Positions 12,525-22,845 of a stretch of DNA of 64,000 nt are shown piece by piece; position 1 is the first letter of the stretch; every line of letters starts with the position of its first letter. Below the pieces are notes generated by a model that ran no database searches, was not told the origin of the DNA, and saw only the letters and a list, made by a program, of their open reading frames with translations. The position numbers were made by a program, and so were the translations under genes. Source of the DNA: Cubamyces lactineus (lineage: Eukaryota; Basidiomycota; Agaricomycetes; Polyporales; Polyporaceae); the NCBI GenBank assembly GCA_022376465.1, contig JACDTU010000001.1, positions 248,001 through 312,000 of the forward strand, written 5' to 3'.

Positions 12525-13276
12525 AACGATGGTTTGGGGACGAGTCTCTGTACGCTGGGGTGGCTGGGATGCCAGATGAGCGGCGAAACGAATAATGCCG
12601 ACGACATGAGCTGTAGTGGCTTAATAGGGCGGCCTTACGGTCATGCGGCTGGCGTGCATGATACAAGAACGATGTTCGCTGCAACGCCCATCGCGTTCTG
12701 AAGGGCACGTTTGCATCATAGCACAGGCACGGCGCTCGGCGCTCAGCTCCATGGACCGCGAGCGATCTCAGGCCGTACAGCCGTTGGCTTCGATTCTTCT
12801 TGGTGGCATGATAGTAACCGCACTCAAGTTCTCGAGTTCTCGAATGCGCATGCCTCGTTTGTCTCTATGGGGGCGAAGTTGCCTCTGTTAGTTCGATATC
12901 AAGCGAGCGACTTGGTAAAAGCGCACTGGACAGACATGGGCGATCTGAGAGAAGTGTTTCGAGGTTGCAACAGGATAGCATTGGGTACCAATGAGCAGCT
13001 TGTTTACGTTCAGACGTCAGAGCGTCGGACGTTGGGCTTGAGTTGTCGACGTGACTGACGCATGATGGACGTTCGGAGTGGAGGACGATCAGCTTGCCAT
13101 GTCAATGACACTGTGTGCGGTTGACGAGGGTATAGAACTGGTAGAGGAATGGATAGACTAGGAGATTCAGTTCAACGATTGACAGAGTTCAGGTACCAAT
13201 TCAAGAAGCTGCAAGCTTCGGGTGGCGGCACGCACGGACGACACGGCGGGAATTGGCGCCTATGTTCCGATACAAG
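12525..13276. other. intergenic, upstream of DUF6534 gene 2
   Basis: A plus-strand frame at 12711-13058 (115 codons) has no recognisable similarity and no splice support. The rest is non-coding up to the hairpin element. Confidence 0.45.
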
Positions 13277-13420
13277 ATTTGGGACATAGTTGGATCCGCG
13301 AGTTCACCTATGTAACGAATATGATCCGAATATGTGCCTGAAATTTGAGAAGCCTTTGTAGCCGCTATAGCACGACTATGGTACCGTTCTGTAGACAAAC
13401 TATTGCTTTGTTTCATAGTG
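13277..13420 (+). repeat. left arm of a 144-bp inverted repeat (hairpin element)
   Basis: This arm is the reverse complement of 13536-13679 over its whole 144-nt length, with one mismatch that I can see (near position 13413, AAA against GAG context). The identical short peptides predicted on opposite strands of the two arms (SNSLSTERYHSRA and onward) are a by-product of the inverted repeat, not evidence of a gene. Confidence 0.93.
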
Positions 13421-13535
13421 TCGTAATGGTCGCCTTGAGACTAACCTATCGAACAAATATTGTCCAGTTTTGTCATGGTCAATCATCAATTCGTAATTGG
13501 CTTGTAGTTTAATCTTGAGGAGGCAGCCATTGTGT
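13421..13535. other. 115-nt spacer of the hairpin element
   Basis: AT-rich unique sequence between the two 144-bp arms; it would form the loop if transcribed through. No open frame of note. Confidence 0.85.
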
Positions 13536-13679
13536 CACTATGAGACAAAGCAATAGTTTGTCTACAGAACGGTACCATAGTCGTGCTATAGCGGCTACAA
13601 AGGCTTCTCAAATTTCAGGCACATATTCGGATCATATTCGTTACATAGGTGAACTCGCGGATCCAACTATGTCCCAAAT
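13536..13679 (-). repeat. right arm of the 144-bp inverted repeat
   Basis: Reverse complement of 13277-13420. Beyond the outer ends the similarity decays quickly (left TACAAG against right GACAAAAT read inward), so the arm limits are sharp. No clear target-site duplication was found at the outer edges. Confidence 0.93.
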
Positions 13680-14610
13680 ATTTTGTCCAGAGATGGGCGG
13701 TTGGACTGATGACACCGGGGGTCAAGGCGTGTGAACTTCTTCCTACCTCAGCAGAAAACTGTTAGAAGTACCAGGCATCATAGAAGGCTTCAAATCCAGC
13801 ATTTTGATTGCACTACCGCTAAAGTGAAACCGTAGCATTGTTGAAGTAAACCGCTGCCGATTTCCGGGGTCCTGGGTCAAGCACACCTCTCACCAGAGTC
13901 AGTGCACGAGTTCTGTGGCCCAGACAGCCTCCAAAAATGCTACTCGTAGCAATCCTTACCCGGTCGTATCAGGGGGAAATCCGTTTTCTTGACACTTTAA
14001 ATAATGTGAGGGTTTCCAAGAGCAATCCGGGACTCGTTCAGGTAAGCTCTCGCGTCCGCCCAGAAATGGCAGTGAGAGCGTGCCTATCCGTGTCCTTTCT
14101 GTGTGAAAAGTGGCTATCTGGGTACCAGAAAGTTTACATAATCCTGAGGACCTAGTCTTGTCCCCGGAAATTACCTGATTGCTTTGTCTTTCTGGTGCGT
14201 TTGACGCAGAAATTGACCTGAGAGTACAATGGAATACATCCTTTGTATGTCACAGAAATGATCGTGATACACCCGTAATGGGATTGCTACGGACACACTC
14301 TCTGGGGGCTATCCGGGCCACGGAACCCGTGCACTGACTCTGGTGTCTAATTTTGTCGGAACATAGGCGCCAATTCCCGCCGTGCGAGGAGGTAACAGCT
14401 ACTACGCGTCACGTGACCTGGCTGTAGGACTACTAGGACATCCAAGACCTAGGGATATTGGAGTTGACGGTCAAAACAGTATCCAAAACTGACACTTATG
14501 TGCGTGTGCGCTGATATTCAAACAAGACATGTAAACGAATCTATCTGACAGCCTGAGCGCATCTATGGCCATCAACGACCCCTTCCGAGTCCAGCCCAAG
14601 TCGCCCTCTC
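13680..14610. other. non-coding region between the hairpin and MFS-a
   Basis: No gene recognised. An 11-nt inverted match (CGTAGCAATCC near 13945, and its complement near 14285) could be worn terminal repeats of a decayed element, but this is weak. Confidence 0.4.
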
Positions 14611-16845
14611 TCACTGTTCTCCGCCCGCAGTCTTCTGCAAGTGAGCTAGCTCGACGTCGGAAGGCTCTGCAGATATTGTCGCGCTCGAGCTCATAACACC
14701 TTCCTTCTTTGCCTCCTCATCTTTCAGCCCCCACTTCTCGTCCAATGAATCCTCGCGGAGCCGGATCTCGCTCATGAGCAGGCACGACAAGAGCCCGGCG
14801 CCCGAGATGCCTGCCATGATACGCCAGATGAGCTGTGTCGCCTGCGCGAACGCCGCGCGCACCTCCGTCCGCAGAGGATCGTGCAGCGCGGGGATCTGGG
14901 GGATCGCGGCGTATGCGATCTGGACGCCTTGGGGCAGGCCTGCGGTGAACGAGGAAGGGAGGCCGTGCAGGAGCTTGGCCTGGAGGATCGTGCCGCCGAT
15001 GACGATTCCCCAGCTCTGCAGGGGCGGGGCAGGACGATCAGTCTCTGGGGGCGAGACAAGGACGCACAAGGAACGTACCTGAGCGAAACACCGGATGAAG
15101 GTGAAGAACGCGAGCGCGTGTGCGCTGTTCGAGAAGGGTAACGGGGCGAGGATGGGGAACTGCGTGCTGACCCACACAATACCGAGCCCGATCGCGAGGG
15201 GAACCTGACACCCGATGTACACCGCGCGCGAACTGCGCTCGTCGAGGATGGAGAGCACGCCGAAGCCGGCGATCATCAGCGCCCAACCGATGTAGTTCTG
15301 GGGGCGGTAGCGCTTGATGATCTGGACCGAGACACCGCCGACGATGGCGAAAACGGGGATCGTGCAACAAAAGACGATCATGTCAACACCAGAGCCTATA
15401 GCTGAGGCTCCCTTCGAGGCTTGAAAGTAGACGGGGAGGTAGTCTGAGCTCATAACGAGTGAGCGATCCGCGTGGTGGGAGAAGACCGGAGGCTGAATCT
15501 AACTCACAAAGAGCGACGATGGACACTATGCCGTGGAAGAAAGTGCCCAGATAACTATTGTAGTCGTGAGCTGCGCTCCTTGACACTAATGTGAACGACA
15601 CACTGACCCACTGAGTGTGGTGCGATTCGTGAAGAAGTATCTTGGAACCTGTTCATCTCATAAGCGATCTGCAACGTATCCAGCTACCAAAGAGGCGTAC
15701 CGTGGGTCCCTTGAGCCAGAGGTACTCGGCAATGAAGAAGCCCGCCACGCCGATGGCACCGAGGACAAGAGGCACCAACACATGGAACGAAGTCCACGAG
15801 AATCGTAGACCGCCCCATGTGATCGCTAGTAGTACGGCGACAGTGCTTGCAGTGACTAACGACACGCCACTGGACCTTATCAGCGCCACAGACGTTTAGA
15901 CAGACGGGGAGCAACTCACAGCCAATCGATTTGAAGCATCTTCTCCCGCAGGCTAGTCTTGGGCGTGTTCACGCGTAGGAATACGCAGGTGAGCGGGAAT
16001 GCAATCCCACATAACGGTAAGTTGAGGAAGAACAGCCATCGCCAAGCGCCTGAATTTGCTATCGCGCCGCCGACGAGGGGTCCGAATGCGCTTGGGCCCT
16101 CTTCAGTACATATGGGTCAAGCATTGAATCGGGGTAGACTCACCATGCGAGTGCCCAAACCCTATGCACAGAGATAAGCATAATGCGGAGAAGGGGCTGC
16201 GAAACGTGCGACGTACGTAGCGACGATGCCTTGGAACTTGCCTCGCTCAGGTAATGGTACCATGTCCGCATAGATAATCTCCGTTATGGAGATGCAGCCG
16301 CCTCCACCAAACCCTTGGATAGCTGGTGGGGGATTGGGTTGGAGGTGTTGGGCCGACACCCGATGAATCACACGTACCTCGGCCAGCGATGAGCATGTTC
16401 ATGCTCTGTGCGGCACCAGCTATTGCTGAGCCTAACGCGAATGCAAGGATGAACGACAAAAGGACAGGCTTGCGTCCGAATCCCGATACCAAGTTGCCGA
16501 CGAGAGGGATGACAGCGGTGGACGCGATCGTGTATGCACTTCCAGCCCATATGAAATCATTCCCGTCGAGGTGGCTGACGATGGTGGGTAAAGCAGTGGA
16601 TACGGCAGTCTGGGAGGAGCGCCATGAACGAACCCATGCGGTCGACGAGTAGTACGTGAAGGCTTACTAGGTCGAGAGCAGTTAGCATATCCACTACGAG
16701 ATTTGAGATGTACACCATCCAGAAGCTCGTCCCTCGCTTCGGTGTCGCCGGCGGCGCGGCTATCCTATGAGTCGCGTCAATCCAGGTTAGTCGTGAGCTT
16801 TCAGCACAACTTGCATAACTGTACTTACTGTGTGTCAGACTCCAT
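14611..16845 (-). CDS. MFS transporter, DHA2-like drug/H+ antiporter (MFS-a)
   Basis: A multi-exon minus-strand gene. A 17-nt first coding exon (MESDTQ, Gln codon split) starts at 16845. It is followed by TSFWMVYISNLVVDMLTALDL (helix 1), DFIWAGSAYTIASTAVIPLVG, and the MFS motif A region VSGFGRKPVLLSF. Downstream come AIQGFGGGGCISITEIIYAD, GGAIANSGAWRWLFFLNLP, DYLPVYFQASKGASAIGSGV, RYRPQNYIGWALMIAGFGVLS and PFSNSAHALAFFTFIRCFAQ, with a hydrophilic C-tail ending GGEQ at 14611. The block order fits the 14-helix DHA2 branch (proton-coupled export of small molecules, plasma membrane). It is a paralogue of MFS-b at 22.8 kb on the opposite strand. Substrate unknown; it lies beside a CYP5150-like P450. 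Confidence 0.85.
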
Positions 16846-17907
16846 GTACGACGAGGCTTCGAAGAGCTATGTCACCACCAAGTACGACGGGGAGGTATGT
16901 CACTTCTTGGCGAAGAGCTAAGAGGTCAGGAGGTTAGGAGCAGTGGAGGGCGCGACAGACGCGAGTATCCCAGCCTGCCGCACTGTGCCTGCAGAATCGG
17001 CAGACTGCGGTGAAGAAGGGGGCCTCGGCGTGTGGAAAGGAAGCGTATAAGATTTGTTTGCAACTGTCAAGGAAGCTGTGGCCCTGAGCGCCGCCGCCGT
17101 TCATCCCACAGTCGACAGTCGAGTCGAGATCCCACCGAGGGAAGCAGTGTACTGATTCGGGGACATATGCACGGGGCCCGTGTACACCGAGCGACGAGGA
17201 ATATCAGCAAGCTGCGTGATGGAAGCATGCAGGACGCATGTTGGCCCCCCTTCCCTCCCCGTGTCGCAATCAGCCGCTCAGAAACTATTTCGCTTCGAGC
17301 TATGCAATCAGTGTCGAGTCACTGTGGATTACCATGTCTATCGGCGCGATTGAATGGTGTCGTTGTTGATCAGCACAAGAAAGCGCAAGTCGTTCCGATA
17401 TGAAGTATATCACTGTGCAGTGCGTTCAGTGTCGCCGTCGGAAAGGCCCGATCGGAGTTTTAATACGGTGGCTGCACCGCTGCGTTCAACGTTGCATCTA
17501 TTGAAGCTGTCCTCAAGAAACCACCTCGGCAGAATCACAGGAGTATCTGTAGAGGCTGCAGACCTGCTCATTCTCGGACCTCGGTGCCTACTTTCGATGA
17601 GATGTCTTCGCGGTTGAGGTTCCCACGATTGTCTCAACAGTTCGGTACGTGCACGGCTCACGGCCGGCCTCAGTGCCACACTTGCCTAGGAAAGTAATGT
17701 CCAAAGCACAACCAGAGTCCTTGGCTGCCAATGTGGTGCTGCGGGCAGGGGATCCATCTCATTCTGATCACTGCTATTATTGCTCTGAGGGTAACAGTAT
17801 ACATAGCTGCCGGGTTCCCCGTGGTGTAGGATCCCAACTCCGAAGCCCGCGCCTTCGCTCATACTCAAACACTCTGTTGGTGTTTTCTTCCAACAAACCA
17901 CTTAAGC
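16846..17907. other. divergent intergenic region between MFS-a and the CYP5150-like gene
   Basis: About 1 kb that should carry both promoters. A short frame from 17401 encodes CVQCRRRK, which superficially recalls a Zn2Cys6 finger, but it stops soon afterwards and lacks the remaining cysteines. No gene is called. Confidence 0.45.
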
Positions 17908-20360
17908 ATGGAAAACGTTGAAGGATATGCTACTCTGGACTATCACACTACGCTCTGGCGCATCATCCTGGCCCTCACTGCTGCTCTGGCCATCGCTCTC
18001 GCTTGGATTGTTATACCTCTGGTGTTACGCGTCCAAAAATCGAAACTTTGGGTCATACCTGGTCCTCCGAGTACCAGCTGGCTCTTCGGTAACCTCAGGG
18101 AGTATAACGACTCGCCAAGAGACCTGATATCCGATGAATGGATGGAACGATATGGCTCCATGGTCCGCATCCACGGTTTCCTCCAGGTAAGTCCGCACGA
18201 GCATAGCATATTCCATGCTCACCCGCATAACCAATTTGCAGGCCCCTATGTTGTCGATTACGGACAACCGTGCACTCAATCACATTTTCACGAATTATAC
18301 GTATCTCACGAAGCCGGAATACATTCGACTCGACCTCTCTAAATTGTTGTGCTCAGGTACTGTACTCCCATCATGTAGTCTCGGAATGACTTGATCGAAC
18401 CCCATACTAGGCCTCTTGACCGTTGAAGGTATTGAATCTCTTAGTCAACGACTTCGTTTGGGCTGACTCATGTCGCATAAGGGGAAAGATACAAGCACCA
18501 GGTCAGTCAGAGTTCCCTCGTCCGCATCTTCATACCAAATGACGTCCATCTCTTCGCAGAGAAGGATCTTGGTGAGAACGCTGTCCTTTTTCTCGTCATA
18601 CAGTACTGACTCAGTGGCTCAGAATCAAGTGTTCGGCTCAGCACAAATCCGCGAAGCTACAAGCACGTTCTTCGACAAGGCTTTGGAAGTAAGGATTGAC
18701 TTCCCACATGGTTTAGACATGATCACTGATTATTACCGCTTCCTGCTAGCTACGAGATATCTGGGCTGCAGAAATGGCTGCAGCACATCAGTCGGCTCGC
18801 ATGGACGTGCTTCATGGCCTAAACATGGCCACCTTAGATGCAGTTGGCCAAGCTGGTGAGGCCATACATAGTTTTCGTCAAAGACGCGACTCAATTTCTG
18901 CATAGTATTCAACTGCGACTTCGAGGCCCTGAAATCTGACCGGAAACCAAACAAGTTGGCGCGCACTATGGAGCGAGTCTTCAGTATGCCGAACCAGAAG
19001 CACGTCCTCGTCCTCATGAAGAATTTGTTTCCGGCGTTGAATTTCATCGTGAGTTCTCCATCATCACCTGCGTCAACTCAATTACCAAAAACCGTACGCT
19101 CCGGCACGGCAACTTTTATATTGCAGTTCGACCCCAACATGCAGCTGGTTAATCAGGCAGTCGACATGATGCGTGGTATAGGCGCCCAACTTGTTGCGGA
19201 CAAGAAAGCGGAGCTGCTGCGCGGCGGCAAGACCGTCGGTGGGGCAATTAGCTCGTTGGAAGACAGAGACTTCGTTTCGGTATTGGTACAGGCGCACCTC
19301 AACCCGGACGTTGCGGGCGGTCAGCGTCTATCAGAAGAGGACGTCCTTGCTCGTGAGTGCAGCTCCTGCGCGGTGATTCTTCTATCACATACGCTTACTC
19401 TCTGCATCAGAGTTCCCGACGTGCGCATCTTCTGAATTGCGCCTCTCAAACACATAGGTGCTGACGCGAATATCAGGTTCATCATCGCAGGGCACGAGAC
19501 TACTAGCGACGCTACGGCATGGTGCTTGTACGAGCTCGCGCACGCCCCTCACGTACAAGCAAAGCTACGGGAGGAGCTGCTCGCCGTACATACAGACTGT
19601 CCCACGATGGACGAGCTGATGGCTCTCCCATACCTCGACATGGTCGTCCGCGAGACCCTGCGCATCCGTGCTCCGGTCACCTCGACGATCCGAACGGCAA
19701 ACAAAAGCGATGTGATCCCGCTCGAAACCCCGTTCAGAGGGCTCGATGGGGAGATGCATGATTCCATCGAGTACGTAGCGCCCTGGGCGCGCCCAGTCAC
19801 TCACATATGCACATGGACTAATGGGCGTTGCACTGCCAGAGTACCAGAGGGCACCATGATGATCATACCCTTCATGGCTATCCACCGGTCGACGGCTATT
19901 TGGGGGCCTGACCCGTCGGAGTTCAGGTAAGCTTTGCACGAAATCTCCCCGGCGGTATCTCTTCAGCGTCTGCGCGATTCTCATCGCTACTCGTGCTGTC
20001 TTTCTAGACCAGAGCGATGGGAGAACCCCCCGAAGGCTAGCGTCGACATCCCCGGCGTGTGGAGCAATCTGCTCAGCTTCGGCGGCGGGCCGCGCGCGTG
20101 CATCGGCTTCCGGTTCGCGATCGTCGAGTGCGTACTGTCCAGAATCCCGCGCATATACGATCGCGATGTATTGACGTGACGTGCACGACAGGATGAAGGC
20201 GCTCATCTTCACGCTCCTCCGCGCGTTTGAGTTCGCGCCCGCGGTCGAAGCTGCGGACATATCGACGATGCCGGGGATCGTGCTTCGTCCGTGTTTGAAG
20301 GATGCGCCCGAGGGGGGCAGTCAGATGCCGCTTATCGTCAGGCGCTGTGAGATTGCGTGA
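17908..20360 (+). CDS. cytochrome P450, CYP5150-like
   Basis: A spliced P450 of roughly 550 residues. The start at 17908 leads into a membrane anchor ([20 protein letters not shown]) and the hinge [17 protein letters not shown]. Two micro-exons restore the C-helix region: 18482-18501 (20 nt) and 18560-18571 (12 nt) together give GERYKHQ-RRIL, joined to [22 protein letters not shown]. Further motifs are the I-helix AGHETTS, the K-helix [13 protein letters not shown], and the haem loop [14 protein letters not shown]. The C-terminus ends VRRCEIA with TGA at 20358-20360. The haem loop, PERWENPP and overall layout match the basidiomycete CYP5150 group, some of whose members oxidise triterpenoids in polypores; the family name is from memory and should be treated as likely, not proven. 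Read naively without the micro-exons, the gene looks frameshifted. Confidence 0.82.
18482..18501 (+). other. 20-nt micro-exon in the CYP5150-like gene
   Basis: Preceded by a CATAAG acceptor and followed by a GTCAGT donor. With the G left from the previous exon it encodes GERYKHQ, the start of the conserved H/K-x-x-RR motif. Its phase fits the exons on both sides. Confidence 0.75.
18560..18571 (+). other. 12-nt micro-exon in the CYP5150-like gene
   Basis: Preceded by TTCGCAG and followed by GTGAGA. It encodes exactly RRIL in phase 0 and links KHQ to NQVFG, as expected for the C-helix of this P450 group. Confidence 0.75.
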
Positions 20361-20610
20361 GGATGTAGTCGGATTGATCAGGCACACGTAGATGCACGCT
20401 AGCTTCGACGGAATTGGTGTAGCGACACGCTGCCTGCGTTACGTAGTTGAAGAGTTGGTACAAGCGTAATACAATGCTCTCGAAGAATCCATTCGTTCAA
20501 GAGGATCTTTCGACAAGTTGGGCATGATACTCTGAAATGGTATATTAAGACTCGATGGAACGAGCGAATCAATGTTAAAGTCAAGAGACATACATATTGC
20601 TCAAGTATAA

Positions 20611-21385
20611 TCAAATAAAGGGAGGGAGGAGAGCGTATGGTACCCTCTCTCTGTAAGCGTCCCAAACAGGTCCAAAACGCTCACGCAGCTGAGCATCCTC
20701 AACACCACAACGCCTGTAGACCGAGAAGACAGTAAACACCGCGCCGACGCGCCAGATCCATATGCATGCCGCAAAACGCGTATACTCGATCCCGCACTCC
20801 GTCGCGAACGCTCCCGGCCCAAAGTACACGAGTTGGACACCGAGGATGAGGGCAATCAGGCCGGTGTACGAGGGGTGTCGCACGAGTGCGTACGGTCCCG
20901 TGCCGACGATCCGGTGCTTGTCCTTGACGAAGAGTTCGTAGGTGAAGAGGTCGCCGAGAGCGCGGTACGACCATAGTCGGAAGGCAGCGCCTGCATATAA
21001 CAGGGCCGCGCCGAGCAGAAAACGTGGGGTTGGGACCGCAAGGGTGCTTAGCGAGCCTGGCAATGTGGGGCACAGGCGTGGTGCCAGTGACTGGACGAGG
21101 CGCGTCGGGGCACCGTCCAAGGAGACCAGCGCGGCATGTATTGCGGAGGCTGCAAAGATCTCAAACTAAACCAACTGCGTCAAGCCCGGTGGGGACGGAG
21201 TAGAACAAAAGACGTACTATTCCGAGCCATGCCAGGTAGCGTAAGACGTATTCGAATAGCTGCCCTTTGTACACAGTCGCATTGTTAACGGCGGCAGGCT
21301 TCGGAGGTACCACGGCAGTAGTGAAGAGCCCGGCAGCGGTGAAGAGAATGAAAGGCTTAGCGAACACCATAGGGTGCAGAGGCAT
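20611..21385 (-). CDS. isoprenylcysteine O-methyltransferase-like protein (ICMT/Ste14 family)
   Basis: Two exons. Exon 1 starts at 21385 (MPLHPMVFAKPFILFTAAGLF) and ends LAWLGI at a GTACGT donor. Exon 2 resumes FEIFAASAIHAALVSLDGAP and runs uninterrupted to 20611 (YALLPPFI). The C-terminal half carries the family signature: LVKDKHRIVGTGPY-type text reads here VKDKHRIVGTGPYALVRHPSYTG, followed by a helix and a final ERFGPVWDAYRERVPY segment that contributes to S-adenosylmethionine binding in this family. The total of about 240 residues is close to yeast Ste14. Known members methylate the C-terminal prenylcysteine of Ras/Rho proteins and mating pheromones at the ER. Many basidiomycetes have several divergent paralogues, so the real substrate is uncertain. 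Confidence 0.82.
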
Positions 21386-22845
21386 GGCCTACAAGATCTG
21401 CGGTTGTGGCTGGTGTGTAAGGCGATGGAGGGACGGATGGGTCTGGGGTAGAAGAACCGCCTTGCTGCGAGGCTGAGCCCAAGGTGAGGGGTTGGATCGC
21501 GCATAGAGCGTCAACCAGACACATATGTAGTAGGGCTTGTGTCCGTACGCATTGTTCTAGTAACGTTGCAAGGAACTGCACATCTGAACACCATGCCGAC
21601 GACCCACTGTATAGGGTACTGTTAGCTCACACAGGTCGGTGACAGTGTGGCCACCGACCGTTGAACGCTAAGACGAAGACCCCGAGTTGACTGGGTCGCC
21701 AAGGTGCGATTGGGCCGCCAAGAAGATGCAGAAGCAAGAGATTCGTCTCCGTCGCTTCTGGCAGGCTGGGAGAGCGTCGTCAGTTTCTACCAATGTAGAT
21801 CTGCCTTCTTGTTTTGAGAACGGCTGATACTGTCGCATATGCTCAGCGGCGACTTACAGATGGGTTGATATACATAAATCATCGCGAATGATGTGTCTTT
21901 CAATTATCAGGTTTTCTCATAGAGCGATGTGGCCGTACCTACCAATATCCACTTCCAGTGCGACTGTACAACATATAAGGGTACCGGTGTTGGTGGTAAG
22001 CGCGACGTCGGCCGCGCATTCGCCGCGCGCTCTCGACTATCCCTTACTATTTAGGCATCAATCATTAACATACTTAAATTTAGGTTATCATTTAGAAATA
22101 CTTGGCTTAAACGTACTAACCTCGGATCTTGGTCAGCATCTCACGAGTCGGCCGTCCAACTGGGCTGACCGGCCACCACGCGTAAAGCGCGCGGGCGGCG
22201 GGCGGCACCGTCATAACCAGACAGCGGCTTCTCTCTCTCTCTCTTCTCCCTGGTGACCGGTCTTCCTGAACCATGGCAGACCGCAACACTATACGCCGGT
22301 GATGATATATTTGATATGTTTAGACATCGTCTGAAGTTGTATTTGACGCACATCTCACACATGCGGGAGCTGCCTCACCTCTATGAGACTCTATAGGCTA
22401 GCCTACACTGGCAGTTCGTGATCAGTGTGTAGCTCTGCGGCCCTGAGCTTCTGTGTCGAACCCAAAGGACATGTTCTCACTCGTAGCGCTTCTGTAGGTG
22501 ATACATGTGCGCCAGCAACCCGGACAGAAGTTAAGAAAACGTCACTTGGCTGTTGAGCCGACACCGCCCATGACACGAAGAAGCTGCATCCGCACGGACC
22601 CTAAAGCCATGTCACCGCTCATGCGGCAACCATTGACAAACAAATAATTTTTAGAGACACAGAAGTGTCCGAGGCCCTGACCAGAGTGATGGACTCTGAC
22701 CCGGCGTCCTAGGATATCGGTGGTAAGCTAGAGCTCGGGGGATTCTTCTACGGACTTCTCATCCTCGCTGTGAGCGACGCCTGCAACGGCATCGCTTGTC
22801 TACTTCATCCGCTACAATCGACCCAATTGCACAACCAATACGCTA
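21386..22845. other. 1.4-kb non-coding region between ICMT and MFS-b
   Basis: Divergent promoters are expected here. A (CT)n run at about 22231-22244 and a GC-rich patch (GCGGGCGGCGGGCGG, about 22189) are present. No gene is supported. Confidence 0.45.

Noticed and set aside
13201..13734. Two short homologous 'genes' on opposite strands.
   Set aside because: Their similarity is fully explained by the 144-bp inverted repeat; outside the arms the peptides diverge at once.
17401..17505. CVQCRRRK, a possible start of a Zn2Cys6 transcription factor upstream of the CYP5150-like gene.
   Set aside because: The frame stops soon after and the other four cysteines of the finger are missing.
18420..18630. 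Apparent frameshift making the CYP5150-like gene a pseudogene.
   Set aside because: Two micro-exons with good splice signals restore an intact reading frame and the expected motif.
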